Assembly: GCA_037349315.1 (NCBI GenBank)
Contig: JBAIAC010000001.1
Span: forward strand, 31,744,001-31,808,000
Direction of reading: 5' to 3'
DNA: 64,000 bases
From: Chelydra serpentina
Taxonomy: Eukaryota > Chordata > Testudines > Chelydridae
The notes beneath the pieces are model-generated. The model searched no databases and had not been told where the DNA came from. It saw nothing but the letters and a program-made list of their open reading frames with translations. The position numbers and the translations under genes are program-made. This document shows positions 9,056 to 21,410 of the stretch, one piece after another (positions within the stretch are counted from its first letter, which is position 1; each line of letters opens with the position of its first letter).

Positions 9056-11990
9056 GGTGCTGAGTTGCTCCCACCTTGTGTCCAAGGTCCTGTATCCACA
9101 AAAGAGGAACACTAAGAGCAGTGGCAGTACATGGCTTCTCCTCTCACTATCTTATGCCTATGTGACCCACCCTTCACCTGGTAGGAACAGCTCTCAAACA
9201 TGAGTGCATACTTCAGTCTCTACGATCCATTCAACCCCTGGTCTGTCCGCTTAGATTACAAACAAGTGAGCCAGTTGTTGAATAGTGTTTATGTACTATG
9301 AATAACTTCCATCTAAGAACTGGGCTGAGAACCACTAACTCATTTCACATAGGACACACCATAGGTGGCAACAATTTGGGGTTATTCACTTCCAGCCAGG
9401 GCGAGGTTGAGACCAGTGACTAGAGGTGGAAGGCCCCGAATCCCATTATTGAGGGTCTAGCAATGTTAATGTAAAATCAAACTGGATACAGTTTCCTTTA
9501 ATTAGCTCTGATTGTCATTTATGGCATAATCAGCTAGGAGTTTCATTTACGTAGTTGCAAGTGTGTCTGAAAAGTTCCCCCCAACTTGCCACCCATGAGA
9601 CACACAGACAACAGCTGCCATGCTCAGATGATGTTTGTCAGATCTAAGGACGTGAGAGGCAGATGCATATTGAATATAATGAGCTAAATGCGGCATATTG
9701 ACTTTCTATATGAAATGCAATGTAGGGTGATGTTTAAGAGAGCTTGAAACAGAGTATCCTTCTGGGATGCATTTATTATATACTCTTCATGGCAATATTT
9801 TATAATGATGATGATAATATCAAATAAAGCCTACATTTTATAGGCTAGGTAAAGATACAAAATTTTGAAGAATGGGTTCCAGATGGAGTCTTATGGCTAT
9901 ATGGAAATTTTTCTCAACTGTCTCAGTGATGGAAAGGGTTGAGGTTCATATACTAGGTACCTAACTCTGGACACCTAGGGCCAGATTCTGATCTCAGTTA
10001 CACTGGCAAAATCAGTGGAATTACTCAGTATTTACCCCAGGGTAATAACTAACAGCAGAGTCTGGCATCTAGTGATGACACAAATTATCACATGGGAAAT
10101 TCTGGCTCAGTTCTATGTGTAATTTCTCTATATATTTAAGCTTGTCAATTACATTTCTGTAGTGCCTCTCAAGGACCGAACTGTACTTATTATGGAGCTG
10201 CCACTGCACCCAGGGGAGTCAATGGCAAAACTCCAATAACTTCACAAGGACAAGAGCAGGTTCGCTATATGCTACAAGCCTGATCTAATGCCTATTAAAG
10301 TCAGTGGGAAAATTTCCATTAAGTTCAATGGGTGCTGGATCTGGTCTTACATCCAGAAAACACATATACAAATTGCCATCTGTGAAAGAACATAGGAGTG
10401 ATTTAATATGTCATAGTAACAGTATAGTTTAAGAGAGGAACTAAAGAATATTGCTTCTAATAGAAACGGCATGAGCTACCTAGCAGAAAGTGGTTAATAA
10501 CCAGGTAGGAATTGAGCCAGGATGTTGGAACCAATCTCTCTAAAGTGCTTTAATGACCACAAATAATAAGGTGGTTCCCTCCACATATCTCATCTGCAAG
10601 ATATCTCAGACACAAAATGCCTTGCCAATTCAGCACTGGTGCAGAGGAAGAGCACCGTGTCCTGTGTGTTCCATTCTATGCATCCGATGGAGTGGGCTAT
10701 TGCCTACGAAAGCTTATGCTGAAATAAATTTGTTAGTCTCTAATGTGCCACAGGTACTCCTATTTTGTTTGTTTTTGGGTTGTTTTTTTTTTGCTTTCTT
10801 AGGGTGGCTCTCATTCAGGTTGTGACCAGGCTTCGTCCTGTACAGCTTGAGAAGGATGTTGTGATCCCAGCCTTAAGTGCTATTGCGACAGCCTGAAGCA
10901 AACCTCATCCTCTGTCTATAAGTTATAATAGTCACATATTTTAAATACCCTTTAAAAAATCTCTACTTTCCACTGGATTTTACCAGCAGCCTTTAACAAA
11001 ACAACTATGTGCTGGTAGCTTCTAACTGATCCCAGAGGAAACTTTAAAGGAGAGATTTAGATCAAGAAAAGAGATAAAATTCAGGAGGATGCTCAAGTAA
11101 ACATCCCCATTCCATGTAATGACTATTTGCTTCGTACAAAGGACATGCATAGAAGCCCTTTATCATTTATATACAGATTGCGTCTAGATGTGGTTTTATT
11201 TTTAAATAGATACTTAGAATTCTCCCGATTTCTTTCTAACTCTGCAAAACAAGGTTACTTCCTGTAAATATCATCAGACAATCAGATCAGAGGGTGAAAA
11301 CAAGGAAAATAAAGCCTTTGGCTTAATATGTTGTAACTCCTTTCACTATTAGCATGTCTATGAAGTGTGCAGCATGGTACTTGAGTTAATCATATGCATA
11401 CACACACAGGGCGAGACTGGCAAGTCCAAGCATCCCAGCCAATGTCTTTTCATCAAGGCATAAGTTGCCAAGGGCCAGATGATGCCCTCCAGCAGAAATA
11501 TCCACCCAGGGGCCAGGAATCAATGTGGGGCTCACCCTGCAGAGTGTCTTCTGAATTACTCCATCCAAGAGCAATGGGGTTTGCTGTCCTGTCGAAGAAA
11601 ACAAGGCCAGCTGCATGGGCATCAGGGATATGCTTGGAGCACAGGGCTTGCTGTGCAGAGACCTGATGGCTTGGCTCTGCCCTGCCCTGGATCCCTGACT
11701 GCCTGACTTCCTTGGCGCTTCAGTGTCAGGAACTCCCTAACTGACGCTTGTCCCTGGTGCCACCTTTAAGTGCTGTATTAATTCCCTTTGTTGCTTGGGA
11801 TGAGTACTGAGGATACACCCATCACTACTCCTCATTCCCCACTTACTGACCCCTCTGCAGTGCCTGGGAAATTGCCTACTCGCCCTCATTCGGAGTAGAG
11901 AGTGGGAGATCTGCACATGGAAGGTCCCTTCTGCATGCGCATGTTGTTAAAGGAATGATCTGGTCCTGAGTCAGGTTTGGGAAGGAGCTC
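9056..11990. other. Mostly unique sequence with weak repeat remnants
   Basis: No gene is recognised. Three short dispersed-repeat remnants stand out. 9978-10065 has the word ggccagattctgatctcagtt, part of an old palindromic reptile/bird repeat. 10195-10345 has 'gtcaatggcaaaactcc'-like words. 10675-10765 (gcctacgaaagcttatgctg and ttgttagtctctaa) is a widely dispersed vertebrate repeat that I cannot classify. The remainder shows nothing. Confidence 0.45.
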
Positions 11991-12180
11991 ATCATAGAAT
12001 CATAGAATATCAGGGTTGGAAGGGACCTTAGGAGGTCATCTAGTCCAACCCCCTGCTCAAAGCAGGACCAATCCCCAATTTTTGCCCCAGATCCCCAAAT
12101 GGCCCCCTCAAGGATTGAACTCACAACCCTGGGTTTAGCAGGCCAATGCTCAAACCACTGAGCTATCCCTCCCCCCCCCC
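11991..12180 (-). mobile_element. Cry-type SINE, well preserved, with CR1 tail
   Basis: The minus strand begins with a run of G (12169-12180), then GGGATAGCTCAGTGGTTTGA (A box TAGCTCAGTGG). GAGTTCAATCCTTGAGGGGG (B box region) follows, then a linker and the CR1-like tail. The tail ends in repeats of the octamer ATTCTATG. The internal Pol III promoter looks intact. Compared with the copy at 8757 it has fewer mutations and probably inserted later. Confidence 0.9.
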
Positions 12181-12959
12181 TCATACCCTTGCAGCTCTTC
12201 CCAGGGGCACAGGGGTGACACTGGCTAGAAATGGTTTGGAAAATAGATGCCATTTTGTGCAGTCCAAGGGAAATAACTGTCCTTTAGAAGCCAGAGATGA
12301 TAATCCTGGCTGAGAATAGTCCATGCTCTCCATAGAGGGGATAAACTCCAACAAGAATGGACTTTTCATCCACTTTCATTGTGATAACAGGTCTTTATTT
12401 GCATGTTTTCAGTTGTAACCTTGCTGTCCAAAGTTCTGATGAATATATTTTCAAATGTAACATACTTCAATTAAATGGCTTTCCCTTCTCCTTTCTGGTG
12501 TTTCTCTGTATTTTATTTTGGGGGGGTTCCTTCCTTCCTTCTCTCTCTTCTTCCATCTTTATCTTTCTACATTATCTGTTGATCCCTTCTGGCCATAAAA
12601 ATCTATGAATATACTACCAGCTTCCAGACTTCCCTCATGTTGCTTTACTAAGGGATAGAAATTTTTATCTTAAAATATTAAGGTTAATGTTGTTTTCCCA
12701 GCACTGGTGGGGGGAAGTGGATGGTTTTAGAGAGAGGTGATTGTTTACAAGTAAAATAATTTCCCCCATTCCCTCCCCCACAGCACGGATGCCCTAAGAA
12801 AAAGTGTGATTAATTTTCAGTTTGCCCTTTCTTTAGCATAGCAAACTTTCACTTTTAAGGTTTAATTTGACTCTGTTCTAAGATGCAACAAAAAGTTAGT
12901 GGAAGATAAAAGGGGCATATCAAGAAAAAATATTCAAAGTGAATAATTTAAGATCACAT

Positions 12960-13240
12960 CCATAATTAATGGCATTTGGAAGGCTTCCTCTGGTGCTCTA
13001 ATCATAGCTCAAAATGTGCTAATTAGAGCAGTTTGGTGCAAATCAGACCGTGCAGGTGTTGAGCAGCAACTTCTGTTCTTTATAAGAAATGCTCCTATAA
13101 CTGGATCTCCCCACATTAGCGTTCACATTTAATAAATGTTTCTCCATTTAAAATATATTTGACAGCTGCCGAGCTTGCTTGTAATTATTGCCTTGTTAAA
13201 CTTGGTTTGATCATGGATGCTGAACAAAATCAGATGTTTT
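12960..13240. promoter_or_regulatory. Candidate conserved non-coding element
   Basis: An AT-rich, repeat-free block with clustered homeodomain-type cores (TAATTAGAGC, GTAATTATTGCC, ATAATTAATGG). It also has an E-box/TALE-like word (TTGACAGCTGCC). Such composition is common in vertebrate developmental enhancers. This is inference from motif style only and conservation could not be tested. Confidence 0.2.
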
Positions 13241-13344
13241 TAATATAGAAGGTTGGTGAATATAGTAAACGTTGAAGCATCACGGAGCTGCCACTGGAGA
13301 TACAATTAGTAGTGATGGGATACAATTAAGACAGGGAAGATCCT

Positions 13345-13455
13345 GGCCCTGATTCAACAAAGAACCTAAGCACATACCTGAATTTACACATAGGAGTAGT
13401 CTCACTGACTTCAGTGAAATCACTCCCATGCATAAAGTTAAGGACATGCTTAAGT
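13345..13455. repeat. Old foldback (palindromic MITE-like) repeat
   Basis: The left half has words such as cctgattcaacaaag, aacctaagcaca and tcactgacttcagtg. The right half has inverted counterparts (cataaagttaaggacatgcttaag). The 'gattcagcaaagcacttaagca' style is an old, widely dispersed amniote palindrome. Another fragment is at 24777-24815. Confidence 0.45.
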
Positions 13456-16400
13456 ACTGTTGTCCCTGCGGTAGCAAATGTCAGGATTTTGGAAGCCCAC
13501 TTTTCCATTTGGGTCATAAATGCAAAGCTATTCAACCAGGACCACATGGTCTTGGAAAGAATAGGTTATCAGTCCTCTGTCTGTGTTCCTGTGCTACACA
13601 AAGGAACCTAAACAAGGTTGACCCCTCCCCCCTCCCACCCCCACATTGAGAAGAAAGACGATGCTTAAACATTGATGACTTACTGCATACATCACTTTTC
13701 CGTATATCTTGCTGAACTGATGCCTCTGTCAGGAAATTTCCTGGCAGTAAGATCTATTAGGCTGTGGAATGGTCTTCAGGGGGTAGGTATGTGAGCTGAA
13801 TTGCTTGGGACTAGAGCTAGGTGAAAATTACAGAAGTAGTCTACCAGCCCAGACCCATTTGGGACGCTAAGGGGTAACCCACTAGCTAGAAAAATGTCAT
13901 TGTTACCACATGTTAGGCACATATCTGGTGGTCATCACCTGGGTGGCTGCAGATGCTCGAAGTGATGCCGTTTTTCTTTATAACAATGTTTTTAAGCTTG
14001 CATACAATCTAAAATATAAAATCAAAAATATAAAAATCAAAAAAGGGGCCATAATTCACATAAAGATAGTTTAATTTCGACCAAAATTGACAGAAAGCTT
14101 CCAAATACAGTTGATAATGCAACTAAGTACTAAAAATAGTACTGTTTTGGAAATTTTGGGAAATATTTAGCCCCAGGGGATATATTTTATGCATTTTCCC
14201 CTACTTTTTTTTTTGCCTTGGGTTAAAACAAAAATCCGTAGTCACACAACAGTATGAGCTTGTTTGTATCATGTACTACATCGAAATATTTGCCATTATT
14301 CATAGAATGGCCTGATTTGAGAAAAAGATTTTCTGTCTGCTATTTTTGCAAAGAAATGCAGATAAGATCCCTTCTCCTGATTAAAAAACATATTTTTGAT
14401 GTTATCTGCTTGGATGGAGACAACTGTGATTAACTTTTTACTGTCCCCGAATACTGGCAACTGATATATCAGCCAGCAGGGAGACCCCAGGTGTGGCTGT
14501 AGCTGTACAACTGCTTGCTGAGCAGCTTTTGATTTTGCAATCCACTCCAGAAAAAGACAGCCAGGCTTTTCTGCCTCCTCCTCACCCTGTTTATCTCCTA
14601 CCTGCCAGTGGAATTCAGCTTGTGCAACTTGGGAAGCGGTGGGGGGTGAGCAAGGATAAGCCTGTCCCTGCATTGGAGATGGATGGCTCATGGGATTTCA
14701 AACAGGTGACTGTGCCTGGTGGTGCCAATTCAAATTGAGGCCAGATCAGTAGTGACCATAAGTTATGATGATCTGAAAGCTATTTAGGGACCTATAATAA
14801 AATGAGGCTGACGTTAGTCTGGTTCTTAGCAGCAAATTGTCTTCCCTGTACCACAGGTGATTCCCTTCTTGGGGTCCTCAGTAGAGGGGCCAAGAAATGA
14901 ATGGGCCATGGAGAGAAAGCTAAATTACCCATATAGGGCATTTCCGGTCATGCTGCTGCCGTGTTTTCACCTGTTCTCTACATGAATAGCGGAACTCTGT
15001 CACTCTGGGATTTCTTTTGCCTTCGTCCTCACTCCTGGCCCTGCATTCTTTATCCCCATAATCGGTTGAGCTCTGGGTTCTGTAGCCTCTCCCTCATCGG
15101 TGGAGATGGGCCTTTCATCGTTTTGAGGGGCTCTGCCCACCAGTCCAAGATTCAAACAGGTTGGCAGTTAGCACCAGCACCAAACTCACAAGAATCTAAA
15201 TTGCTGCTACGTAGCTAGAGAGAGGAACAAATTTCATCGAATTCTCATTAGAGCTATTGTGTCCTGCTGTAGATTATTCTCTGTACGTTGTTTAATACAA
15301 GAGGTGGAAGTGCTCCCGGAAGATAACAGATTCATCACCATCATAATGTTTCATAATTGTTATGTCACTGATGCAGTGGGTGGCGCTCTTCTCTTCCCAT
15401 TCCAAGGCAGTACTGAACCAGTTCTCCAGCATCATGTTAGGGGGTGCGCTGCTGAGAGAAGTGCCTTAGTAATAAAACTAAGGTCCCGACCTCTTGTGGT
15501 CATGAAAGCTCCCATGGTGCTTGTTAGATCTAGGTAAGTCCACCTTCCTGTCTCTATTGTCAATGTCACTACAGTCATTAGTGCCTTTGTCACCTGCAGG
15601 CTAGAACATTGTAACTGACTCTTATTTGGCACTCGTATGAAACTTGATACAGGTTCCCGCAGCTACAAAACGCATCTGTCTTTTTACACCTTCATGTAGG
15701 GTGAAGAGAATGGATAATACCCTGTAAAGGCCCTTCTATACTGCTATGCTGATTTCTGAAAACAAACTGATTCAATGCCATGTCTTGCCGATAATATATA
15801 CAGGGATCACTGCAAGCTTTACAGACTATACATACTGGGCAAAAGAATTGCTTTCCTCAAGCACCGAAACGCATTCAGCTCTTTGTTGGAACACCCAGCG
15901 CAGCGAAACTACTAAACTGTTTAGGCGGGGCAGTGAAGAAGAATACCAAACACTCCATTAAAACTGATGGAAGAATTTAGGTAAGTGGAATGTAATGACC
16001 CGTCTTTGAATTTGAGCAGGACACCCAGATTAATACTTGTACTCATGCAAAAAGTATTGTGGAGATTTTAATGCTCAACACCGTGACAAGCTCAGTTTTG
16101 CATCTCTTCCTTAAATAGGGATCTCCCCTAACCTAACCTGTCCTCCTCTGAGATGTCCCAGTGCCCCCTATTCCTAGGCTTGTGCATCATAATTAAGGCT
16201 GGGTGGTAGTCGTGGGAAGTTATGAGAAAAAGTCATGCAGTGATAATGAGGGAAATGGCAAAAGTCCCAAATGTAATATAGACAGTATGAAAAGTCACAA
16301 GTTGTTGTAAGGAAGCCATCCTTTATTTGCAACTAAAGATGTTTAAAACCATTGAGCAAGTCGTAAGTACTAGTTTAGAACATTTAAAAAGCAGGTCACT

Positions 16401-16494
16401 CTTCCATACTCCTTTACGCTGGCCAATAGGGCCTGATCCAGATACTACTGAAGATAACTGAGAATCAGTCCATTGATTGAGAGTCAAATTTGTA

Positions 16495-16652
16495 AGGACC
16501 TGATTCTCATTTAAACTCAGGCCTCTTTACACTGTTCTGGAAGTTTAAAGGGGCCTTAAAATGGGCATAAGTGTAATCTGCACCTGCTTTTACACCCCTT
16601 TACACAGAGTAGTATAAAAGGGCCTTAGTTTAACTGAGAATAAGGCCCTAAA
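16495..16652. repeat. Foldback MITE-like element
   Basis: The left arm (ggacctgattctcatttaaa, ctcaggcctctttacac) and right arm (gtataaaagggccttag, tttaactgagaataaggccc) are inverted copies of each other. A short loop around 16570 separates them. There is no coding capacity and no clear target duplication. Confidence 0.6.
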
Positions 16653-18214
16653 TGTTCATAGAAAGTAAGCATTCGATGGGTGACCAGAGAGACAAAGGCA
16701 TGTGATGTTTTGAGAAAGCACCCTAAAAGGCATGGTTTTCCACACAGGCGTCATGGTCGTGGCAAGCCTGAACATATAATGATAACAGCTATACATGATA
16801 GGTTTGGTAGTGACTTAGGTCCTGATCCTGCAAACACTTACATAGGTAACTTTGCTCACATGGGTCGTCATTGACCTTAATGGGACTTAGTTATGCACAT
16901 GAGGAAATGTCTTCAAGAGCAGGACTTTAAAATGAAGAGTGTCACCTAGTGAATTATTAATACGACTTTCTACAGCACCTGCATCTTCCTTGAAGGATTC
17001 CCATTCAAGCACTGACCAGACCTGACACCGCTTAAGACCAAATCTGCTCTAATTCGCATGCATGCAGATCCTGTTGGCATTAATGGGAGTTGCACCTGTG
17101 TAAGTAAAGGCAGAATTTGACCCATATTGCATAAGTTCTGATAAAACTTCAGTGCTAATTGGCATGGTTGCTAGATTTGTGGTTGAAATTGAACTTTGAA
17201 CTGTTTTTAATTGATGGAGCATAATCTTTAAGGTATTGTCAATTAAAAAAAATTAAATCTGCTACCAAAAAACACCAACCTCTTACTAAACCTTCCCAAG
17301 AAGCAGGAAGGTTTTCATATCAGTAATAGAACTATCTCCATTTCACCTATGGGGAAAAAGTGGCAGAGAGAATATAGAAATTAGAGGCTGATAAGAACTA
17401 GGAAATGATCTAGTTGCATCTTCTTGCCTGTGTCAAGGCAATCTAAGTGGCAGGTTAAAAGAGGAGAAGTGACTTGTACAAGGGAACGTAGCATGTCAGT
17501 GGAATAATATTCAAATTTCCTGACTCCTACTACCCTTTGCTAACCACTTGGGCTCTCCGTGTCTCAGAAGACAAGATTTCTGCAGTCAGCACAAGTTTAC
17601 TTAAATTATGCTCTTTGACTCAGCTTGTGAACACAGCCATCCACCCACATAAACAGAAGATGGGAATAATTACATTTTCCTTCTCCCATACCTTGTAATT
17701 AATAACTGCAATACTTACTACACCAGTTATAATTGGTGGGGGGGATTTTTTTTCTTAAGACAATTCACAGCTATTATGAAGCATGCACTTATTATCACAG
17801 CAGGCACTGTCAAATGCTCATCAGCAGTTTGCATGTCATTTGCTAAGGCAGTGTCCTCGATAGGAAAGCTGTGTTTGACAACACATATCTAGTGCCCAGC
17901 AGCAACGACCAAAATTATTCTTTGCATTATCAAGTCACCCTGGGTGAAATGGTGTCAATAAATGAGACCCCTACCTTCATCCCAGATAAGCCTAAAAGCT
18001 TTATAGATTGTTATGAAATTGCCATTAATGTTTGTGTTTTCATTAATTGTCATTCCACCATATCTCTGTAACTATTAAGGCTATGGAAGGGACCAGATGC
18101 TGGAACCACAAGAAAGATTGTGTTTCTGTCCCAACCAGAATCAAGAAGTAACAACATTCTCAAGAGATAGCCTGTTCCCATGAAATTTCCTGTCCGTTTT
18201 TTGTCCTTGCAAAA
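16653..18214. other. Unique sequence with an old MIR-like SINE
   Basis: Between about 17330 and 17560 the minus strand resembles a MIR/CORE-SINE (the plus strand shows the inverse 'gaagtgacttgtacaaggg' word). The rest is unique and without recognised genes. Confidence 0.4.
17330..17560 (-). repeat. MIR-like SINE fragment
   Basis: The inverse of the MIR words 'cttgggcaagtcacttaac' and 'cctcagtttccccatctgta' can be seen in diverged form (ctccatttcacctatgggg and gagaagtgacttgtacaag). It is old and degraded. Confidence 0.4.
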
Positions 18215-18322
18215 CATCTGTCAGGGATGGTATACTTAATCCTGCCTCAGTGCAAGCAGTTTGACTAGAGGACCTCTTGAGGTCCTTTCCAGCCTTAAAT
18301 TTCTAGGATTCTATGATTATTT
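18215..18322 (+). mobile_element. CR1 3' tail fragment
   Basis: The CR1 terminal words cttaatcctgcctcagtgca, ggacctcttgaggtcc and attctatgatt are present. Only the last 100 bases of the element remain. Confidence 0.75.
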
Positions 18323-20192
18323 TCATAGTACAAAATTTTATCCAGTTCCTACTTTCCTTAATTATTTATGTGTCCAAACTCATGCTGTACTAAACTAAGA
18401 CATTCATCCCAAGCTCTAGGTACCCTTAAAAATATGTCTAATAAAATAAACAGACTCAAGCAATTGCCTGTAGATAATACGAGAGAAGAGAAATTCAGAT
18501 CTTCAGCTGGTGTACAACAATGTAGCTTCGTTGACTTCACTACTAGAATATACCAGCTGACGGTCTCATCCACAGAGAATATCATGGCCCTGATTCTCTG
18601 GTGCATCGGGGTGACATGCCAGTGGCACAAAGCAAACCTAATGCCAATTGCTCCCTGTAAAGGTCTCTTTATGTGGCACAGAACCACCCTAGTGGCTCCC
18701 GGAGCAGGGTACATGGTGAGGCCTGCCTACCCACAAATGTTAGATGTCGTGCTGCTTGGTTTGGGGCATGATCCAACGCTCATTGAAGTAAATGGAAAGG
18801 CTTCATTGGCAGTTGGGAAGTTGGACATCTAAGGCTTTTTGGGTACAATTAAGAAAATTACAAAACTGCAAGCTCAAATACATGGGGGACAAGAAGCCTT
18901 TTACAAAACCAGGCCCAGGCTATACAGTCAGCTGATTGCCATGGGATACAGATGGACAGTTATACACTGGTGACTGATGCTTACATGAAATTCCTTTGAA
19001 TCATAAATACGCTCCATTAAGCTCAAAGCTAGCTTTGTGTATCATGGTTCTGTAATGGCTGGGATGGCAGACTTGCTTGTGAGTCTCTCCTCTGGCAAAG
19101 CTGCACCTTTCACTCCTCAGGTGGAGACCAGTGTTTCTGGTGTAAAACGTCCTACACGGCTGAATGTGGTGCCTGTGGCCTTTATGAATAAAGCCACAGA
19201 TCATTGCATTCTGACATTCATTGACCTTTGACCTCCACTAGGCATTAGGATGGAGCAGGTCTCTAGTCTTGATGCCAGGGATAAGGATCTGAACTACAGG
19301 GAGCATTGGAAACAATGTACATTAGGGAACGTTCCTGCCAGACACTATCAGCAAGTGTCAGAAAAAAGAATCAAGGAATTCAAGGCAAGTTTCTTGGACT
19401 AATGCTCAGAGAGGACCAAAGCAGCACAATTTTTACAGTATTATTCCTTGGGAACTGGTAAGGAATTTCCACCATGTTGAACGATAGGTGTGGAAGCATG
19501 TGGGTAAAACGTGAGGTTGCAGTGTGAGACAGAAAGCCCTTAAATATCACTGGCACATTTTAGGAATGTGGGTATTGCATAAACACATGGCCATCATGGT
19601 CCTCAGCTAATCTGCATTGTGCAAGTTTTGGGGAGAGAACACAGCACGGTTGGCTCCAAAAAAACCCACAGTTTCCAATCTCTTATAAGGAGCATCTCAC
19701 TTTAGCTGTAGCACTGGGCCTTACATCCTTACAGCCACAGGCAGGCAACACATTTGAGCAAGTCTGACAATCCGTCGAGCAGAGGACACACTTGGAGTTA
19801 GACCGTGCCCTTGGCAAGCTGGAAGGGTACCGAACGGCTGCACTGCATCCAGGAGGAATTCTCTCTGTGCTCCCCACTTGACATCCAGCTGGCTCCACTG
19901 GCCCTTTAGGATGGTGGTGGGAGGGGGTACATGACTATACCTTCACCCTGCCCCTTTTCAGGCAGTTAGTATTCATAGGGGTCTAGAAGGGAGCAGGACC
20001 TTAGCTCTCCAGCTACACTGAAGAAAGTGTAAGAAGAAATTCTTTGTTCCTTCCCACCCTGGGGCACTTGTGTAGGAACCAGTCAAAATCTAGTCTCTTA
20101 GTAGGTAAATTTGCAATAAGACTGGCCGGTCTCACCACTGTTACTAGCGATGAGGGAATAGAGGATGCCACCCAACCCAAACAGGCAACTGT
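18323..20192. other. Unique sequence, no gene recognised
   Basis: The longest open frames (18368-18832 plus, 154 codons; 18358-18714 minus, 118 codons) overlap each other on opposite strands and show no domain. I treat them as chance. Confidence 0.4.
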
Positions 20193-20470
20193 GGCTAACA
20201 CTACGAGCATGGGGTATGATTCCCAGCTCACGTACACTTGCTTGTTGGAAGAGAGCTAGTGTGAGTGGGAACAGAGGTGTAGCCGCTGTAGCACAGGCTG
20301 CGGTGGCATGGCTTAACTGTGCCAAATACAAACCCGCCTGAATCCCGAGGGTACAGGCTCGGCACAGCTAAGCTGTGACACCGCTGCCCATGCTACCGTG
20401 GCTACACCACTATTTATACTTGTGCTAGCTCTCATCAAATCAGATCCCTAGCTCATACTGTAGACATAGC
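20193..20470. mobile_element. Large foldback MITE
   Basis: Arms at about 20253-20320 and 20355-20432 are long imperfect inverted copies. They start GAGCTAGTGTGAG and, inverted, GAGCTAGCACAAG, and both contain GGTGTAGCC. The outer ends carry GGCTAACACTAC and (inverted) GCTATGTCTACAG, which resemble Harbinger-type ends. It has no coding capacity and the boundaries are approximate. Confidence 0.55.
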
Positions 20471-21119
20471 CTGTGTGTATAGTCCAATTGCTGCATCTCC
20501 CACACCACCACAGCACTCTGAACTGATAGGGGCACTGAGCTTTTCCCTCAAAAACCCTGGAAACACTGTTCAAGGATGCTGGTGCCACTCACTGTTGGTT
20601 ATTCAAAACTGTCCAATACTTTGATGCCATTTTTGGAATTACTACTTTCAATGTGTGTGCGTGCAGGCGATGGATGGTATCTATGAAAATTACAGCATTA
20701 AAATGGGTGGTGCCCATTGCAGCAGAGGAAAACCAAAAGTAAGGAAAAATACCAACCTGGACACGGAAGACTAGGGGCCAGATTTTGATCATAGTTGCAC
20801 TCAGTTGAATCACTCTGAATTTATACATGCATAACCTTGATCAGAATTTAGCCCTAAATGCATATGGACCCACAGAAGATCAGAGAAAGCAGAACGGTCC
20901 TTTCCTTCTCGTGCAGTGCCATGGGATAGCACTTCCATGTATACATCTGCAAGGTGGTAACATGATGTCTGGTAATCTGAGGTCTTTACACAAATTTGGT
21001 TCATCAAAATCCGTAGTTACTGGTTCAGGTGCACCTGGATTCCAGCTCACCTTCCTGAATACCTCCTAGGCTGGTGGAACTCTGAAATTTCCCAGACTTG
21101 TGAGACATCTTTTTAACTA
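20471..21119. other. Unique spacer with a weak repeat remnant
   Basis: An old palindromic repeat remnant occurs near 20772-20860 (ggggccagattttgatcat). Otherwise nothing is recognised. Confidence 0.35.
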
Positions 21120-21122
21120 TTA

Positions 21123-21407
21123 GGGTACGTCTATACTTACCTCTCACGTCAGAGGCGCGGGATCGATGTTCTGGGTTCAATTTATCGCGTCTTGTCTAGA
21201 CGCGATAAATCGAACCAGGAAGTGCTCCGCCGTCGACGCTGGTAATCCGCTCGACGAGCGGAGTAGGCGGAGTCGACGGGGGAGCCTGCACGCCGCGTCT
21301 GGACCACAGGTAAGTTCGAACTAAGGTACTTCGACTTCAGCTACGTTATTAACGTAGTTGAAGTTGCGTATCTTAGTTCGACAGGGGGGGTTAGTGTAGA
21401 CCTAGCC
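21123..21407. mobile_element. Harbinger MITE with perfect TTA duplication
   Basis: The ends GGGTACGTCTATACTTAC and (inverted) GGCTAGGTCTACACTAAC are flanked by TTA at 21120-21122 and 21408-21410. Both ends closely match the right end of the autonomous Harbinger (GGGTACGTCTACACTAC), which may supply the transposase. Internal palindromes occur: ATTTATCGCGTC against GACGCGATAAAT near 21180-21210, and TACGTTATTAACGTA near 21341. The CpG-rich content against an AT-rich background suggests recent insertion. Confidence 0.9.
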
Positions 21408-21410
21408 TTA

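Larger units (their letters stand above)
12181..16494. other. Mostly unique sequence
   Basis: No coding gene recognised. A possible conserved block lies at 12960-13240 and an old foldback repeat at 13345-13455, both listed separately. Open frames of up to 131 codons (14296-14691, minus) have no family features. Confidence 0.4.

Noticed and set aside
18358..18832. Opposed open frames of 154 (plus) and 118 (minus) codons
   Set aside because: They overlap on both strands and have no family features. Chance openness is the simpler reading.
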